In this document: piece by piece, positions 1 to 10,821 of the stretch
How the letters are laid out: each line of letters opens with the position of its first letter
How positions within the stretch are numbered: position 1 is the first letter of the stretch
Source of the DNA: Unio delphinus
Lineage: Eukaryota > Mollusca > Bivalvia > Unionida > Unionidae
Direction: 5' to 3'
DNA length: 64,000 nucleotides
Assembly: GCA_029339505.1 (NCBI GenBank)
Contig: JAQISU010000132.1
Location: forward strand, 11,225,432-11,289,431
Notes under the pieces: generated by a model
The model's database searches: none
The model's input: only the letters and a program-made list of their open reading frames with translations
What the model was told of the DNA's origin: nothing
Translations under genes and position numbers: made by a program

Positions 1-8
1 AAATGTAC

Positions 9-110
9 TATATGTCAGAAACATGTCTATATTGAAATTTTACCATCCTTCACAAAATGGACAATAAGTATATATCAGAAACAAGTCTATATGAAATTTT
101 ACCATCCTTC
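9..110. repeat. Two-copy direct repeat overlapping the VPS13B exon 5 splice donor
   Basis: About 41 bases at 9-50 recur at 70-110 with a few differences. Both copies end in the same block, read on plus as TTTTACCATCCTTC. The right-hand copy contains the 3' end of VPS13B coding exon 5 and its donor (minus strand GGATG/GTAAAAT). The left copy therefore carries a duplicate donor-like sequence inside the intron. Confidence 0.75.
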
Positions 111-285
111 TCCTTGGCATATGGTTCATAGTCATATCTGTAAGCAGCATCCAGAACTTTCTGAACTCTGTGAACTGTGTTGCTATTGACAATCAAATGA
201 CATGAACCAATCAAAAACCGGGTCAGTGAGAACTCCTTCTCAAAAACTGGCTCCTCAAGATCACCTTGATCTGATGATCTGCTAC
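103..285 (-). CDS. VPS13B: VPS13B coding exon 5 (partial gene, continues left of window)
   Basis: Fifth coding exon of the minus-strand VPS13B gene, about residues 522-582 of the predicted protein. The acceptor is a pyrimidine-rich tract ending TTTGTAG at 286; the donor is GGATG/GTAAAAT with GT at 102-101. The exon opens with two bases completing a serine codon begun by exon 4, so the phases agree. It encodes EEPVFEKEFSLTR and later VQKVLDAAYRYDYEP, the kind of sequence found in the VPS13B N-terminal lipid-channel region. It ends in phase 1, so at least one more exon lies outside the window. The frame is open throughout. The exon boundaries are my prediction. Confidence 0.72.
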
Positions 286-1329
286 CTACAAACAGGGGAA
301 ATAACCTTCTTAGACATATCATGTGACTGCATTCAAAATTCTGAGGTCAAATTAAATTGATCATACCTCTACTGTATGTCGATTGCTGCCATTTGAACCA
401 CCCTGGCTATTTATGAAACCAGATTTTTGACATCTATTTTGTCATTCTCAAATTCTCAGTCAATTCTAGTAGAGCAAAAAAATATAATATTTGTTGGCAA
501 ATTATTATGCTGACATACACCTGAGGCATATATGAATCTCACAGAAATAGCCAAGGTGGTTCAAAAGAAAGATATGATTTCCAAACAAACACTTTGAGAA
601 TGTATCATCAAAGGAACATAAAAAATACAAACTCTTCACCTTTTCCAATATCAGGCTGCATAATATTTCAAGGATGTTTTTAGTGATTGCTTGATACACT
701 CCAAGAACTTGAGAAAAGCTTGTTCTTTAAAAAAATTAGTTATCTACCACAGTTGGAGATAAAAAGCAACTATCTTACAGCTGAAGTGAATAGTAATAAT
801 GAAAATTACATTTGACAGAAAATGTAGTTATATGAAACGTGAACTGTAAACAACTGTACTTTAAAAATCAATTTACTAATTCTCATCACAATTTCCAGTT
901 AGCTTGTGTCTTTAACCAAAAAGGAACCTTATTTCCAACACTGAATTGACCTATGTTGATGAATATTAATGTACAGCACCAGCACATATGAAAAAGCTCA
1001 TTTTTCTAAACAATTTTTTTTCAGAGAAAACTTATCCAATCACATTAATATCAGGGGATATAAACCTGTTATCTCCCAAATCAAGCCAAACTAAAGTATG
1101 AAAATGTGTCATTTTTCTGTCTATATCATATGAAGGGCAACAACACTAGCCCATTTCCCTCCAAGGTGTCACCAGTTTTTAAGCTGAGCAAACTACCAAC
1201 AAGAATGTTCATATAATGTGGTGAATGGATGGGTCTTTAAGTGATTTGATAAGTAATCTTAACAAAATGTAACTTACAAGAAACATTTTATTTCTCCTAA
1301 GAATACAGTGACACTATCAGGTTGTGTTA
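286..1329 (-). other. VPS13B intron sequence, no recognised feature
   Basis: A+T-rich sequence of the intron between coding exons 4 and 5. I found no convincing exon, RNA gene or named repeat here; the short open frames have no recognisable protein. Confidence 0.5.
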
Positions 1330-1530
1330 GCTAAATTGGGGTTACTGGTGGTTGTTCTGGACAGATTCCATTTTGTTAGTAGGACATGGGATTTTGGCCT
1401 ATTCCAATAAAAATTGGCTAGAAAGTCTGATATCATGACCAATATCTCCTTGTGCTATGATACCTGAAGTTGCCAGATGTAGTCTTTGATGGTTACTGGT
1501 GCCCACTTTTACTTCTCACATAGAGAAAAA
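1330..1530 (-). pseudogene. DIRS-like tyrosine recombinase fragment
   Basis: Minus-strand translation reads VTIKDYIWQLQVS, a stop, then HKEILVMISDFLANFY and WNRPKSHVLLTKWNLS. This pattern (a 'TIK.YR' helix, then 'LL..FY..RP', then 'WNLS') is that of the core-binding domain of YR recombinases in DIRS retroelements. The catalytic part with the Arg/His/Tyr residues is not visible. It is dead because of the in-frame stop. Confidence 0.6.
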
Positions 1531-1957
1531 AAGTCAGCAAGTTAATCAATCAAGGTAATCAAGTTATGAAGTAATCGACTTTACACCAATCCCTGAAAAC
1601 ATTACCACTTTTGCTCATATAATTCTAGAGTGGAGGGCCATTTTGCTCCTGAAAATTCTCTCTTCTCTCACAACTCGGACAATAGTCAGGCGCGATGGAA
1701 AAGATGGTCAAGGCAGGAGTGGAACATCTGTGCCCATGGTTGTTTAAGAGGATTCAGTTTAACAATAATCCTCCTCAGTTTGTCTATTGCATGATCAGGT
1801 TGATCACTGACCCAAGACTTGTCCCATCTGAGAGCAAGGCTCAAGATAGACTTGATTTTAGGGAGAAGTTACTTTTCCCTTTGGACAGAACAGGGAGAAG
1901 CGAGAGTTAATCAGAAGATCTGAACAAGGAGAAGTGGGAGCAAAGCAAGACAATCTG

Positions 1958-1981
1958 TGTGTGTGTGTGTGGTGTGTGAGT
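1958..1981. repeat. TG microsatellite
   Basis: A short (TG)n run interrupted once by GG. Confidence 0.9.
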
Positions 1982-2221
1982 ATTCTTTTTATTCTCTAAT
2001 TTGAATTATGCCCTCTATTTTTTCCACTATGCATATAACAATGATTTTAAGCAAATTAAGTAGAAAATATTCTGAGTTCTGTCCATAATATAAACACATC
2101 ATCTTCATGTGCAGTCTATTTTGGCAATATGACTTAAAAAGAGAACAACAGAAACTATACATTGTAATGAAATTTAACTGAGTAACTAGATTAAGAGTAA
2201 TGTAATTGCAAGTTAGTACAA

Positions 2222-2310
2222 ATCCTTAATCAACAACCCGCAATCAAGAATGGCAGTGATCCGTAAAGGAAAGTGCTTTAAACCACTTAGCCATTAGGGG
2301 CCCCAAAGCA
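2222..2310 (+). repeat. Fragment of a dispersed repeat (copy 1)
   Basis: The stretch ending in GTGCTTTAAACCACTTAGCC then GGGGCCCC matches the end of the repeat at 10,822-10,998, where the equivalent reads GCGCTTTAGACCACCCAGCC. Only the 3' part is present here. It lies within the decayed DIRS-like element. Confidence 0.6.
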
Positions 2311-2653
2311 GGACTTGTGTGAAAGGTGTGCCAGAGATGTCCATGGGAGTGGTTTAGAAATTGTATTTTTCAGTTCCAGTACCCAAGATAGGTTCTGCTA
2401 TGGACATATGGCTAATATTTTTGGTCATGTATGCTCCAAGATTGAGAGAAGGCTGAATAAGTCCTTGTTTTGTCTGATATCCTCTCTTGGAGGGCCTTCT
2501 TCTTGAGGGATTCTCAACATGACTGGTTGTGAGAATTGTTTATTCCTGAGGGCCTGTTTAATATATCCTTACAGGCTGGTATGGGAAGGAATGAAACAAC
2601 AATTGTTGTGGTTGTTGAGAAGATGAGGGGAAATCCAACTTTTCTGAGGAGTT

Positions 2654-3061
2654 TCACTGCAAGATTGATGAGGTCGTTTCCCATCTGTGTAGTGCAATGA
2701 GGATAAGGCAATACTCTGATTCTCTTGCTTTCTGTATCACTTTGGAATCAGAGTTGTTGGAGATAGGCATTTGCATCAGGTGAGTTCCAATCCAGTGATA
2801 GAGTGTTGACTGCCAGGTTTTTAGTCCAGGACTGGAGATATAGATTTGGAATTCCACCTTGTCGCAAACAGGTCCACCAACAGTCAGTCCCACGAGTATA
2901 TATCTGAGTGAAAAATAAAGGATGGTGAGACCATTCTGTTTTAACTGATTGTTCTGGGACAAAGACTTGGCTAGTACATTAGGCATCCCCAGATATGGTG
3001 AACTTTTACCTGGATCTGTTGTCAACAACATCACTTCTGAAGGTCCCACACCAGAATGCAT
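2654..3061 (-). pseudogene. Post-RNase H segment of the DIRS-like element
   Basis: An open stretch of about 135 codons. It contains PNVLAKSLSQNNQ, followed further on by KVIQKARESEYCLILIAL. These correspond to the 'NVLAD.LSR' and 'P.VL.KI......ILIAP.W' landmarks that follow RNase H in DIRS and related pol polyproteins. The usual acidic and proline positions are partly replaced, so I read it as a remnant that happens to be open and not as a working protein. Confidence 0.6.
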
Positions 3062-3088
3062 GGGACTGGGGACTTGAGTTACTCATTG

Positions 3089-3420
3089 TCATTTTATAGA
3101 AGTCACCAATGAAGAGTTTTTAGATAGAATGAGAACCTTACCATTTAAATATTCCTGCCACCAGTGAAAGGCTTTAACAATGGCCAACATTTCCAGAATA
3201 TTGATATGCCAATGTCGTTTGTGGGGACACCATGCATCACTGGTTTCACAAAAGGATAGTAGTAGTAGGTAGGCTCCCCAGCCTTCCATTGGTACAGACT
3301 CAGGCAGTTGTACTTGCAGAGGTATACCCACTGTAAGCCAAGTTTGGATACCCCAATTTCACAGATGGCAGAAGTTGGGCTACCCAGTCTTCTGTACTTA
3401 CATCAATAAAGAATGTAAAC
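3089..3420 (-). pseudogene. RNase H fragment of the DIRS-like element
   Basis: Minus-strand frames include FIDVSTEDWVAQL and, after a frame change, MEGWGAYLLL and HINILEMLAIVKAFHWW. These match the 'DAS..GWGA.L' and 'HIN.LE..A....' motifs of retroelement RNase H. The first motif appears twice because about 66 bases (3,303-3,368 and 3,423-3,489) are tandemly duplicated. Not functional. Confidence 0.65.
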
Positions 3421-3489
3421 TAGGGCAGTTGTACTTGCAAAGGTATACACGCTGTGAACCTAGTTTAGATACCCTAATTCCACAGATGG
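3303..3489. repeat. Imperfect tandem duplication inside the retroelement
   Basis: Two diverged copies about 121 bases apart, each starting GGCAGTTGTACTTGCA and ending CACAGATGG. The duplication breaks the RNase H frame. Confidence 0.8.
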
Positions 3490-3744
3490 TGCCTCAATTG
3501 TGTGCAGATGGGGAAAGGTTGGTCCAGTGGGCAAACTTTGGCCTCCATTTGGATAGAAGAATCATTTGCAATGCACATATAAAAAGGTTTATGTAGGGAC
3601 AATGAGGACCACTGCCTTGCTCAGCAAGTCTAATTGGTACAGGAATTCATATGCAGAAAGAATTTTCCTCGAAAGAAAAGAAATCACCATGGTCAGATAT
3701 TACTTGTTGGTGAGAAGCCCAGATTAAGCAATGGAACATGTTTA

Positions 3745-4090
3745 TCATGATCTGTTTACATGTAACTCACTTGATGTTTTCATGTATTTCAGGTAACTCG
3801 ATTCATCATACGAGTGAAGACCAATGGAAGTGCCCAGAATTGATATACGATGTTGTAAACAAACTGTAGAACAACCTGGCAACCTTGTGAATAGGAACAT
3901 ATCTTTTAAGTTTACACTAATGGCAATGTCTCCCTCCTGGACGGTATTCAAAATGCACCATGGTGTTTCTATTTAGAACCATGAATGAATTCATTCAGGG
4001 TGCATAGGTCAAAGACAGGAAGCAGATATTCAATGCCTTTGGGACCAACAATGGTCTGGGATATAAACTGCAAAATTATTTGAAATAAAC
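3745..4090 (-). pseudogene. Reverse transcriptase fragment of the DIRS-like element
   Basis: Minus-strand translation gives GPKGIEYLLPVFDL, then LNEFIHGSK, a stop, and NTVQEGDIAISVNLKDMF. This follows the 'RPV.DL..LN.FI' and 'GD....DLKDAYF' blocks at the start of the reverse transcriptase fingers and palm; the first catalytic Asp sits in the LKD motif. Downstream frame shifts obscure the YxDD box. The stop and frame shifts make it dead. Confidence 0.68.
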
Positions 4091-4326
4091 GACAGGACCC
4101 TCATGGTGCTTTATCAATTTCAGCTTGTGAGAACTGTGGTATTTGCTGGGTGGAGCTTTGATATGACAGTTTTCAGAGGTTTGTGCTTTCTGTCACTCAA
4201 GAATGTAAATTAAGTACCAAGGGCCTACTTTTTAGTAAAACTAAGTTTTTCTTCTTAAGATGTATCCAAAGACCAAGTTTCATAACTGAAGGTAAAAAAG
4301 AGTTTCAGATATTTAAGAACATGCAT

Positions 4327-4461
4327 AACCAACAAGAATACTGAAAGCATAACTAACAATACTGAGAGTATAACTAACAATACTGAGAGTATAACTAACA
4401 ATACTGAAAGCATAACTAACAATACTGAGAGCATAACCAACAATACTGAGAACATAACAAA
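4327..4461. repeat. 21-bp tandem repeat, about six copies
   Basis: Units of the form CATAACTAACAATACTGAGAG with one to three changes each. The 21-base period equals seven codons, which explains a repetitive hydrophobic open frame on the minus strand that I do not regard as a gene. Confidence 0.9.
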
Positions 4462-4525
4462 CTTCCAAATGAATAAATAAGTAAAATACTAAATCATCTC
4501 ACAACAGTGTGGATGAGAAATTAAC

Positions 4526-4544
4526 AAAAAAAAAAAAAAAAAAC
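4526..4544. repeat. Poly-A run
   Basis: About nineteen consecutive A between the 21-bp and 47-bp tandem arrays. It could be the tail of an old retrotransposed copy, but I recognise no body upstream. Confidence 0.8.
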
Positions 4545-4611
4545 CTAGTATCAACAATGTAAGTGGTTTTGTAAGGATTAAACTTAATTAACAAAAAGTA
4601 ACAATAATAAG

Positions 4612-6388
4612 TTCATTTATGAGAAAATAATCTGTTTTTTAATAAATCAAATACATTATTCATTTATGAGAAAATAATCTGTTTTTTTATAAATCAAATA
4701 CATTATTCATTTATGAGAAAATAATCTGTTTTTTTATAAATCAAATACATTATTCATTTATGAGAACATAATCTGTTTTTTTATAAATCAAATACATTAT
4801 TCATTTATGAGAAAATAATCTGTTTTTTCATAAATCAAATACATTATTCATTTATGAGAAAATAATGTTTTTTTTAATAAATCAAATACATTATTCATTT
4901 ATGAGAAAATAATCTGTTTTTTTATAAATCAAATACATTATTCATTTATGAGAAAATAATCTGTTTTTTTATAAATCAAATACATTATTCATTTATGAGA
5001 AAATAATCTGTTTTTTTATAAATCAAATACATTATTCATTTATGAGAAAATAATCTGTTTTTTTATAAATCAAATACATTATTCATTTATGAGAAAATAA
5101 TGTTTTTTTATAAATCAAATACATTATTCATTTATGAGAAAATAATCTGTTTTTTTATAAATCAAATACATTATTCATTTATGAGAAAATAATCTGTTTT
5201 TTATAAATCAAATACATTATTCATTTATGAGAAAATAATCTGTTTTTTTATAAATCAAATACATTATTCATTTATGAGAAAATAATCTGTTTTTTTATAA
5301 ATCAAATACATTATTCATTTATGAGAAAATAATCTGTTTTTTTTATAAATCAAATACATTATTCATTTATGAGAAAATAATCTGTTTTTTTATAAATCAA
5401 ATACATTATTCATTTATGAGAAAATAATCTGTTTTTTTATAAATCAAATACATTATTCATTTATGAGAAAATAATCTGTTTTTTTATAAATCAAATACAT
5501 TATTCATTTATGAGAAAATAATGTTTTTTTATAAATCAAATACATTATTCATTTATGAGAAAATAATCTGTTGTTTTATAAATCAAATACATTATTCATT
5601 TATGAGAAAATAATCTGTTTTTTTATAAATCAAATACATTATTCATTTATGAGAAAATAATGTTTTTTTATAAATCAAATACATTATTCATTTATGAGAA
5701 AATAATCTGTTTTTTTATAAATCAAATACATTATTCATTTATGAGAAAATAATCTGTTTTTTTTATAAATCAAATACATTATTCATTTATGAGAAAATAA
5801 TCTGTTTTTTTATAAATCAAATACATTATTCATTTATGAGAAAATAATGTTTTTTTATAAATCAAATACATTATTCATTTATGAGAAAATAATCTGTTTT
5901 TTTATAAATCAAATACATTATTCATTCATGAGAAAATAATCTGTTTTTTTATAAATCAAATACATTATTCATTTATGAGAAAATAATCTGTTTTTTATAA
6001 ATCAAATACATTATTCATTTATGAGAAAATAATGTTTTTTATAAATCAAATACATTATTCATTTATGAGAAAATAATGTTTTTTTATAAATCAAATACAT
6101 TATTCATTTATGAGAAAATAATGTTTTTTATAAATCAAATACATTATTCATTTATGAGAAAATAATGTTTTTTTTATAAATCAAATACATTATTCATTTA
6201 TGAGAAAATAATCTGTTTTTTTATAAATCAAATACATTATTCATTTATGAGAAAATAATCTGTTTTTTTTATAAATCAAATACATTATTCATTTATGACA
6301 AAATAACCTGTTCTTTTATAAATCAAATACATTATTCATTTATGAGAAAATAATCTGTTTTTTTATAAATCAAATACATTATTCATTT
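4612..6388. repeat. 47-bp minisatellite, about 38 copies
   Basis: Each unit consists of TTCATTTATGAGAAAATAAT, then CTG (absent in about a quarter of units), a T run of six to eight, and ATAAATCAAATACATTA. Units are nearly identical, differing mainly in T-run length and in the CTG deletion. The array lies in the VPS13B intron between coding exons 5 and 4 and ends about 70 bases from the donor of exon 4. Confidence 0.97.
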
Positions 6389-6458
6389 TGATAGGATGTG
6401 CTCAGGAAATTAATTTCTGAATTCTCTTAGGTGTTGTAAATAAAAATCTTTCTCTCAC

Positions 6459-6696
6459 TTGAAATCTGACTCGGAGGTTTCTTTTCCATGGTATAAAGAT
6501 AGTCCATGAAAAAGAAGCCAAATTTCTGACTGGCAAACTGCTCGGAGTACACTTGGAGATGCTGGTCAGTGTTAAGTATGTAGTCTACAGGGATTCCCAG
6601 GTTGTCTGGAGCGCTGGCATCAAAAAGGGATTGACTGAGGTAGTTTATTGAAGATTTGTTCTGGAGAATCTCTCCACCAGATAAAAGCACTTTGCC
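6459..6696 (-). CDS. VPS13B: VPS13B coding exon 4
   Basis: Acceptor TTTTTCTCCCTCAG at 6,697, in phase 0 after exon 3; donor TTTCAA/GTGAGA with GT at 6,458-6,457, ending in phase 1. It encodes about residues 443-521, including SSINYLSQSLFDA and LQVYSEQFASQKFGFFFMDY. The 'YSEQF...KF..F..DYLY' segment fits VPS13B; the rest of the exon is less conserved, which lowers certainty about its exact ends. No stop or frame break. Confidence 0.72.
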
Positions 6697-6878
6697 CTGA
6701 GGGAGAAAAATTATTAAAATGTTATTTAGTTTCAAATATTACAGAGGAAAAAAAAATTATACATTATTCTGGAATTAAAATCATAATTTTTGCAAGCACC
6801 TTATCCAAGCTTAGATATAAATAATAGAAACTAGCATAATAGAAATCAGACAAATGGATCAATGCATTGTAAGAAACA

Positions 6879-6881
<3 letters not shown>

Positions 6882-6909
<28 letters not shown>
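6882..6909. repeat. TA microsatellite
   Basis: A (TA)n run directly before the truncated LINE, perhaps its insertion point. Confidence 0.95.
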
Positions 6910-6913
<4 letters not shown>

Positions 6914-7603
6914 ATGGAAGGCCTGTGACAGAAGTAACTGTAGGTGAAGAAAAGCTTGATGTCGTAGCTGACTTCTGTTATCTAGGAGACACCATATCAG
7001 CCGGAGAAGGATGTGAACTGGCATCAACAACGTGTTGCAAGTCTGCTTGGAAAAAGTTTAGCGAGCTTCTCCCAATCCTGACGAATAGGCATTTGACGCA
7101 CATTACAAGGGGTCGTTTTTACTCAACTTACATCAGACCTGTGCTGTTATACAGCTCTGAAACCTGGGCTGTCACTGCTACAACTCTCAGGAAGATACAT
7201 CGCAATGATAAAGCCATGATACGATGGATCTGCCATGTAAATCCCGAGGCTAATGTCCCTTTTGAGTCTCTCCTCACCCAGCTCAACATCAGAAACACTT
7301 CTGACATTATCCAATCAAATAGGATGCGATGGCTGGGCCATGTTAAGCGTAGTAAAGGGTGGATATCCAAGGTCCGTTCCTTCAAAGTTACTGGAAGTCG
7401 AGCTCCAGGCAGACCTAAGCTAACATGGGAAGAGTTGACAAAAAGAGACAGAAAGACATTGGGGCTGAGAGGAATCAATCCACAGGGCCGTAAAGCCTGG
7501 AAGAAAGCGTTGAATAATCTCACGACGAAACAGACAGGCCTACCCTTGTTAGAGGATTAATAAAAGGCCTGGATAATCAAAATGGATGATGATGATGATG
7601 ATG

Positions 7604-7605
<2 letters not shown>
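6910..7605 (+). mobile_element. 5'-truncated LINE with intact C-terminal reverse-transcriptase frame
   Basis: An open frame of about 216 codons runs to TAA at 7,558-7,560 without a break. It contains FCYLGDTISAGEGCELA, FYSTYIRPVLLYSSETWAVT, MRWLGHVKRS and GRPKLTWEELTKRD. These are the usual landmarks of the C-terminal region downstream of the RT palm in non-LTR retrotransposon ORF2 ('YLG..I', 'R..LLY.SETW', 'RWLGH..R', 'GRP..TW'). The RT catalytic core and endonuclease are missing, so this is a dead-on-arrival copy. After the stop comes a short tail and (GAT)n at 7,585-7,605, a microsatellite 3' end like that of RTE-type LINEs. The open frame suggests a fairly young insertion, antisense to VPS13B. 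Confidence 0.85.

Positions 7606-7672
<67 letters not shown>
7604..7672. repeat. TA then GA microsatellite
   Basis: (TA)n to 7,620 followed by about 26 GA units, directly joined to the LINE's GAT tail. Confidence 0.95.
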
Positions 7673-7674
<2 letters not shown>

Positions 7675-7684
7675 TTGTTTTTAA

Positions 7685-7795
7685 GTGTGTGTGTCTGACA
7701 GGCTATACATAGTGGCCAGTGTCAATGGTAGAGAAAGAGGAGACAGAATTCGGGAAAACCATGGAAAGAACCACTACCCCACGAGACACTACTTT
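7685..7795 (+). repeat. Dispersed repeat (copy 2)
   Basis: GACAGGCTATACATAGTGGC, then an AATGGTAGAG-like block and GGAAAGAACCAC, matches the repeat at 10,822-10,998 (TAGGCTATACATGGCGGC ... GGAAAGAACCAC). Confidence 0.6.
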
Positions 7796-7801
7796 CTCAT
7801 A

Positions 7802-7826
7802 TGAGAGAGAGAGAGAGAGAGAGAGA
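7802..7826. repeat. GA microsatellite
   Basis: About twelve GA units. Confidence 0.95.
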
Positions 7827-8415
7827 TTTTACATCTAAGACAAGAACAACAATATAGTAAAACTTGTTATAAGTAACCCTTCATATTACAACACATCCAT
7901 AAAGGACATTTTCAAGAATCTATAGGAAACATGTATATAGATTGCTATGTAAATAAATGACAGCTGCTTAATGTAGACATAGAAGACATATTTGCATTCA
8001 AAATTTTAATATTTTCATGGAATTTAAAAGACACGATCATAAAACTAAATCTTTCAACCATTAAATATTGATGATTTCATTTGCATCTACTCATATTACT
8101 GCATAAATATAGTTTGGGGTTGTTAATTATGATATATGAATGAAACTGCATGCATCTATGTAATACATGTGCTACATGTGCTACACACTAAATAAAGGTA
8201 TGGATATATGTACTGGGATAAGTTCACACACAATCATAAAACCACTTTCTATCTCACTCATAATTTTTTAGCTTGCCCACTAGCAAACATATTACAAACG
8301 ACATTGCCCGAGTCAAATAAGACCATACAGAAGTTACAATGACACCACTGATGCCACACTTTACTTGTGCTTTGTATTAGTGAACCATAAGGGAAATTAA
8401 TAAGGAAGCATTTAC

Positions 8416-8622
8416 TCGAATATGTGTTTCTTCCACAGCCTCACAAATACATGTCCCCTGGGAGATGATCTGAATATTAGTGATCCCAAACTGGGCATCA
8501 AAGAAGTCCAGTCCCTTGATTAGCATCGCTAAGCAGATTCCTTCAGACTCCAGGTACAGGAAGGGGTTAAAGGATATCTTTCTTGGACCATAGTGGACCT
8601 TCTCCTTAAGTTTCTCTGTCAG
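8416..8622 (-). CDS. VPS13B: VPS13B coding exon 3
   Basis: A 207-base exon in phase 0 at both ends, about residues 374-442. The acceptor is a T-rich tract ending TTTTTTTAAG at 8,623; the donor is CGA/GTAAAT. It encodes LTEKLKEKVHYGPRKISFNP, then a segment with LFAIL-type hydrophobic alternation ending GTCICEAVEETHIR. Joining exon 2 to it gives TIMFK-LTEKLK, which matches the vertebrate VPS13B order '..TVTFK-LTET..'. Alternating hydrophobic residues are as expected for the beta-strand wall of the lipid channel. Confidence 0.8.
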
Positions 8623-9734
8623 CTTAAAAAAAGCAGGTGTTGATAAAACATAATAAACTTGATAAGAGATGAATAGTATTGTAGACAAAACATTTATTTA
8701 ATAAATAGATTTAATTTCAAAATGGTTCAATGTCACTTAATTGATATTCAATATTCAAATAGTTATGTATCCTGCATTTCTTTATTTTGTTGCATCTGGA
8801 CTATCTACTATCCAATAATGTACCAGTTAGTTGCATGGCAATATAACAGTTTATGCAAAGATAACAAAGTCCTGAGTAAATAAGCAGGATGATGTATTAG
8901 TAAGCCCTTTTCCTGACTTTTAATGTCCCAAGTGATAAGTCTTTATGGAAGCATAAATGAAACTTGTTGCTAGGGCTGTGTTGTCATTCAGCAGCTAAAA
9001 TAGCATATGGACAAAACATGATAAATCTTGGAACAAATTAAAAGTTAAATCAGGGGAGGTGGTTATTGTCCTCACCCCCTTGCCACAATGAACAAGCACA
9101 CATGGGACACGTCATTTCTCCCTGTGATGTGCCTTATTTTCCCCCAGTACAAGCCCCTATTTTCATATTCTGGTCAGCTGTGGCTAAACTGCATAATAGC
9201 TAAAGGTTAGACTTAATATACAAACATAAGGCCAATGTGAATAATTAACAATTAATCCTTATCATTGCATTTATCTTGTAAAAAAAGACTGCCCTTCTGA
9301 CATACTTTCAAAGAAACCATGTGCTACAGTGTGTGTATATAAGCACTAGTAATTGATTGGCAAATAAACAATGCTCTATTTTATTGTAACATAAAATGCC
9401 TAGGAGTTCATTTTAAAATAATTCAAATCTGCATTTACAAGTTACCATACATGTGGCAACTGTTTTTCCCCATGTTTTATATCCCACCATATTTCCTTAG
9501 GTTTAACTCTTAAGGAATGTAACACTGTTTACTAAATAAAATATTTACTCTGAATTACTTCTTTGGGGACACATATACTGCATGGCATATTTTGTTTTAT
9601 TCCTTCTTTTAATTTAATCATGGTAGTGTTTGTGTGTGTGATTTGGATTTTGAATGTAGCTTTTTTTAAAATTCAGTCATATCGCTACGATGTCTGCACT
9701 GTGACAGTTTATAGTAATGTCTAGTACTGGGGCA

Positions 9735-9932
9735 TTTTGCTGCAGACATGTAGCATCATGTCCAAACAGTCACATTATCCTGACACCAGGGCAACCAGTC
9801 CTAAAACTAATCTTAATGTTGAGCCTGAAGCAAGTTCAGCATAACTTCTGTAAGTATTTGGTATCACTTGGCCAGGGTTCGAACCCACAACCTCCTGCAT
9901 CCATGGCAGATGCTCTAATCACTATCATGCTA
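9735..9932 (-). mobile_element. tRNA-derived SINE copy
   Basis: Read on the minus strand it begins with an A-box-like TAGTGATTAGAG and carries a perfect B-box core GGTTCGAACCC about 35 bases later, the internal RNA polymerase III promoter layout of tRNA-derived SINEs. The downstream body includes GGACTGGTTGCCCTGGTGTC followed by AGGATAATGTGACTG. The same body occurs in the plus-strand copy at 21,538-21,735, so this is a dispersed family. Similar SINEs are common in molluscs. Confidence 0.8.
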
Positions 9933-10821
9933 GTTTTAAGTTTACATATATGGTAGAGGAATGCCAGCTGTTTACTGGTTGAATTTCTTTGGCAGAAATG
10001 GAGATGTGATTTTGATTGCAAAGAAAGTTACACAGCATGCACAGTGATCATTCATGAGATTGAAACTAAACATTGACAAATTGTTTTCATTTTTTTGTTT
10101 TACTATAGTACTGTTGTAGGGGTTTAAAATCTGAAATTTATGTAAATAATGTTTAATCTTAGCATTCTATTTACTGAAGAAAAAACTCCATAGTGTAATA
10201 ATTATTTCATCAAAGCTGTATTCACAAACGATAAAACAGAATGTGGCATCTGTGGATTGCATATATCTATTTATATATGGATTATTTTACTTTTAGAAAT
10301 GAAAATTGACAGATATAACATAGATATAATAATAGGAAGTTATCTTGGGAGATATTATAAGATATAGGTGTGGGAGTTTTTTGAGAGTTGACAGACATGA
10401 ATTGTCTGGGCTTGTGGAATTTCAGTCAGGACTTGTGAGTTTATTGAAGTCACCAGCCCATTTCCTGTGTCTAAAAAAAACTTCTTTGTGTGCTGAGATG
10501 TCATGTACAATTACTAAAAACAAAAAGTAAGGAAACTGTTCAAAACACATTGTCAAATGGCTGCACACACTGAAAATACAAAATCAATAGATGGAGGTCT
10601 TGAATGGATCGGTGTCACATACCACAAGTCTCGAACAGTACTTGTTATTCTGTCTTGCTCACTCATGATGTCACCAGATATAATCTTTGATCTAAACTTG
10701 GAAACATGTTGGGGGGTTGGTACATGTACTAAACAGGAACATTATAGCTTAGAGTATACAACTGGCTTTTATTTGCTCTTGTTAAAAACAAATTAAAAAC
10801 CACAAATGTTCAGGATAGCAT

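Larger units (their letters stand above)
1330..4095 (-). mobile_element. Decayed DIRS-like (tyrosine-recombinase) retroelement
   Basis: Minus-strand pieces in the order reverse transcriptase (4,090-3,745), RNase H (3,420-3,089), a post-RNase H segment (3,061-2,654) and tyrosine-recombinase core-binding region (1,530-1,330). That order, with a recombinase rather than an integrase, is characteristic of DIRS-type elements. All pieces carry stops and frame breaks, and about 1 kb between the last two is unrecognisable and holds a short dispersed repeat. The element lies inside a VPS13B intron in the sense direction. I did not find the split or inverted terminal repeats of an intact DIRS, so the outer limits are approximate. 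Confidence 0.62.

Noticed and set aside
1695..1910. Plus-strand open frame of 71 codons
   Set aside because: No recognisable domain; lies within the decayed retroelement region on the opposite strand.
7128..7523. Minus-strand open frame of 131 codons
   Set aside because: Shadow of the LINE frame on the other strand.
9860..9932. Possible tRNA gene on the minus strand (perfect B box)
   Set aside because: The acceptor and anticodon stems do not close, and the SINE body follows; it is a tRNA-derived SINE head.
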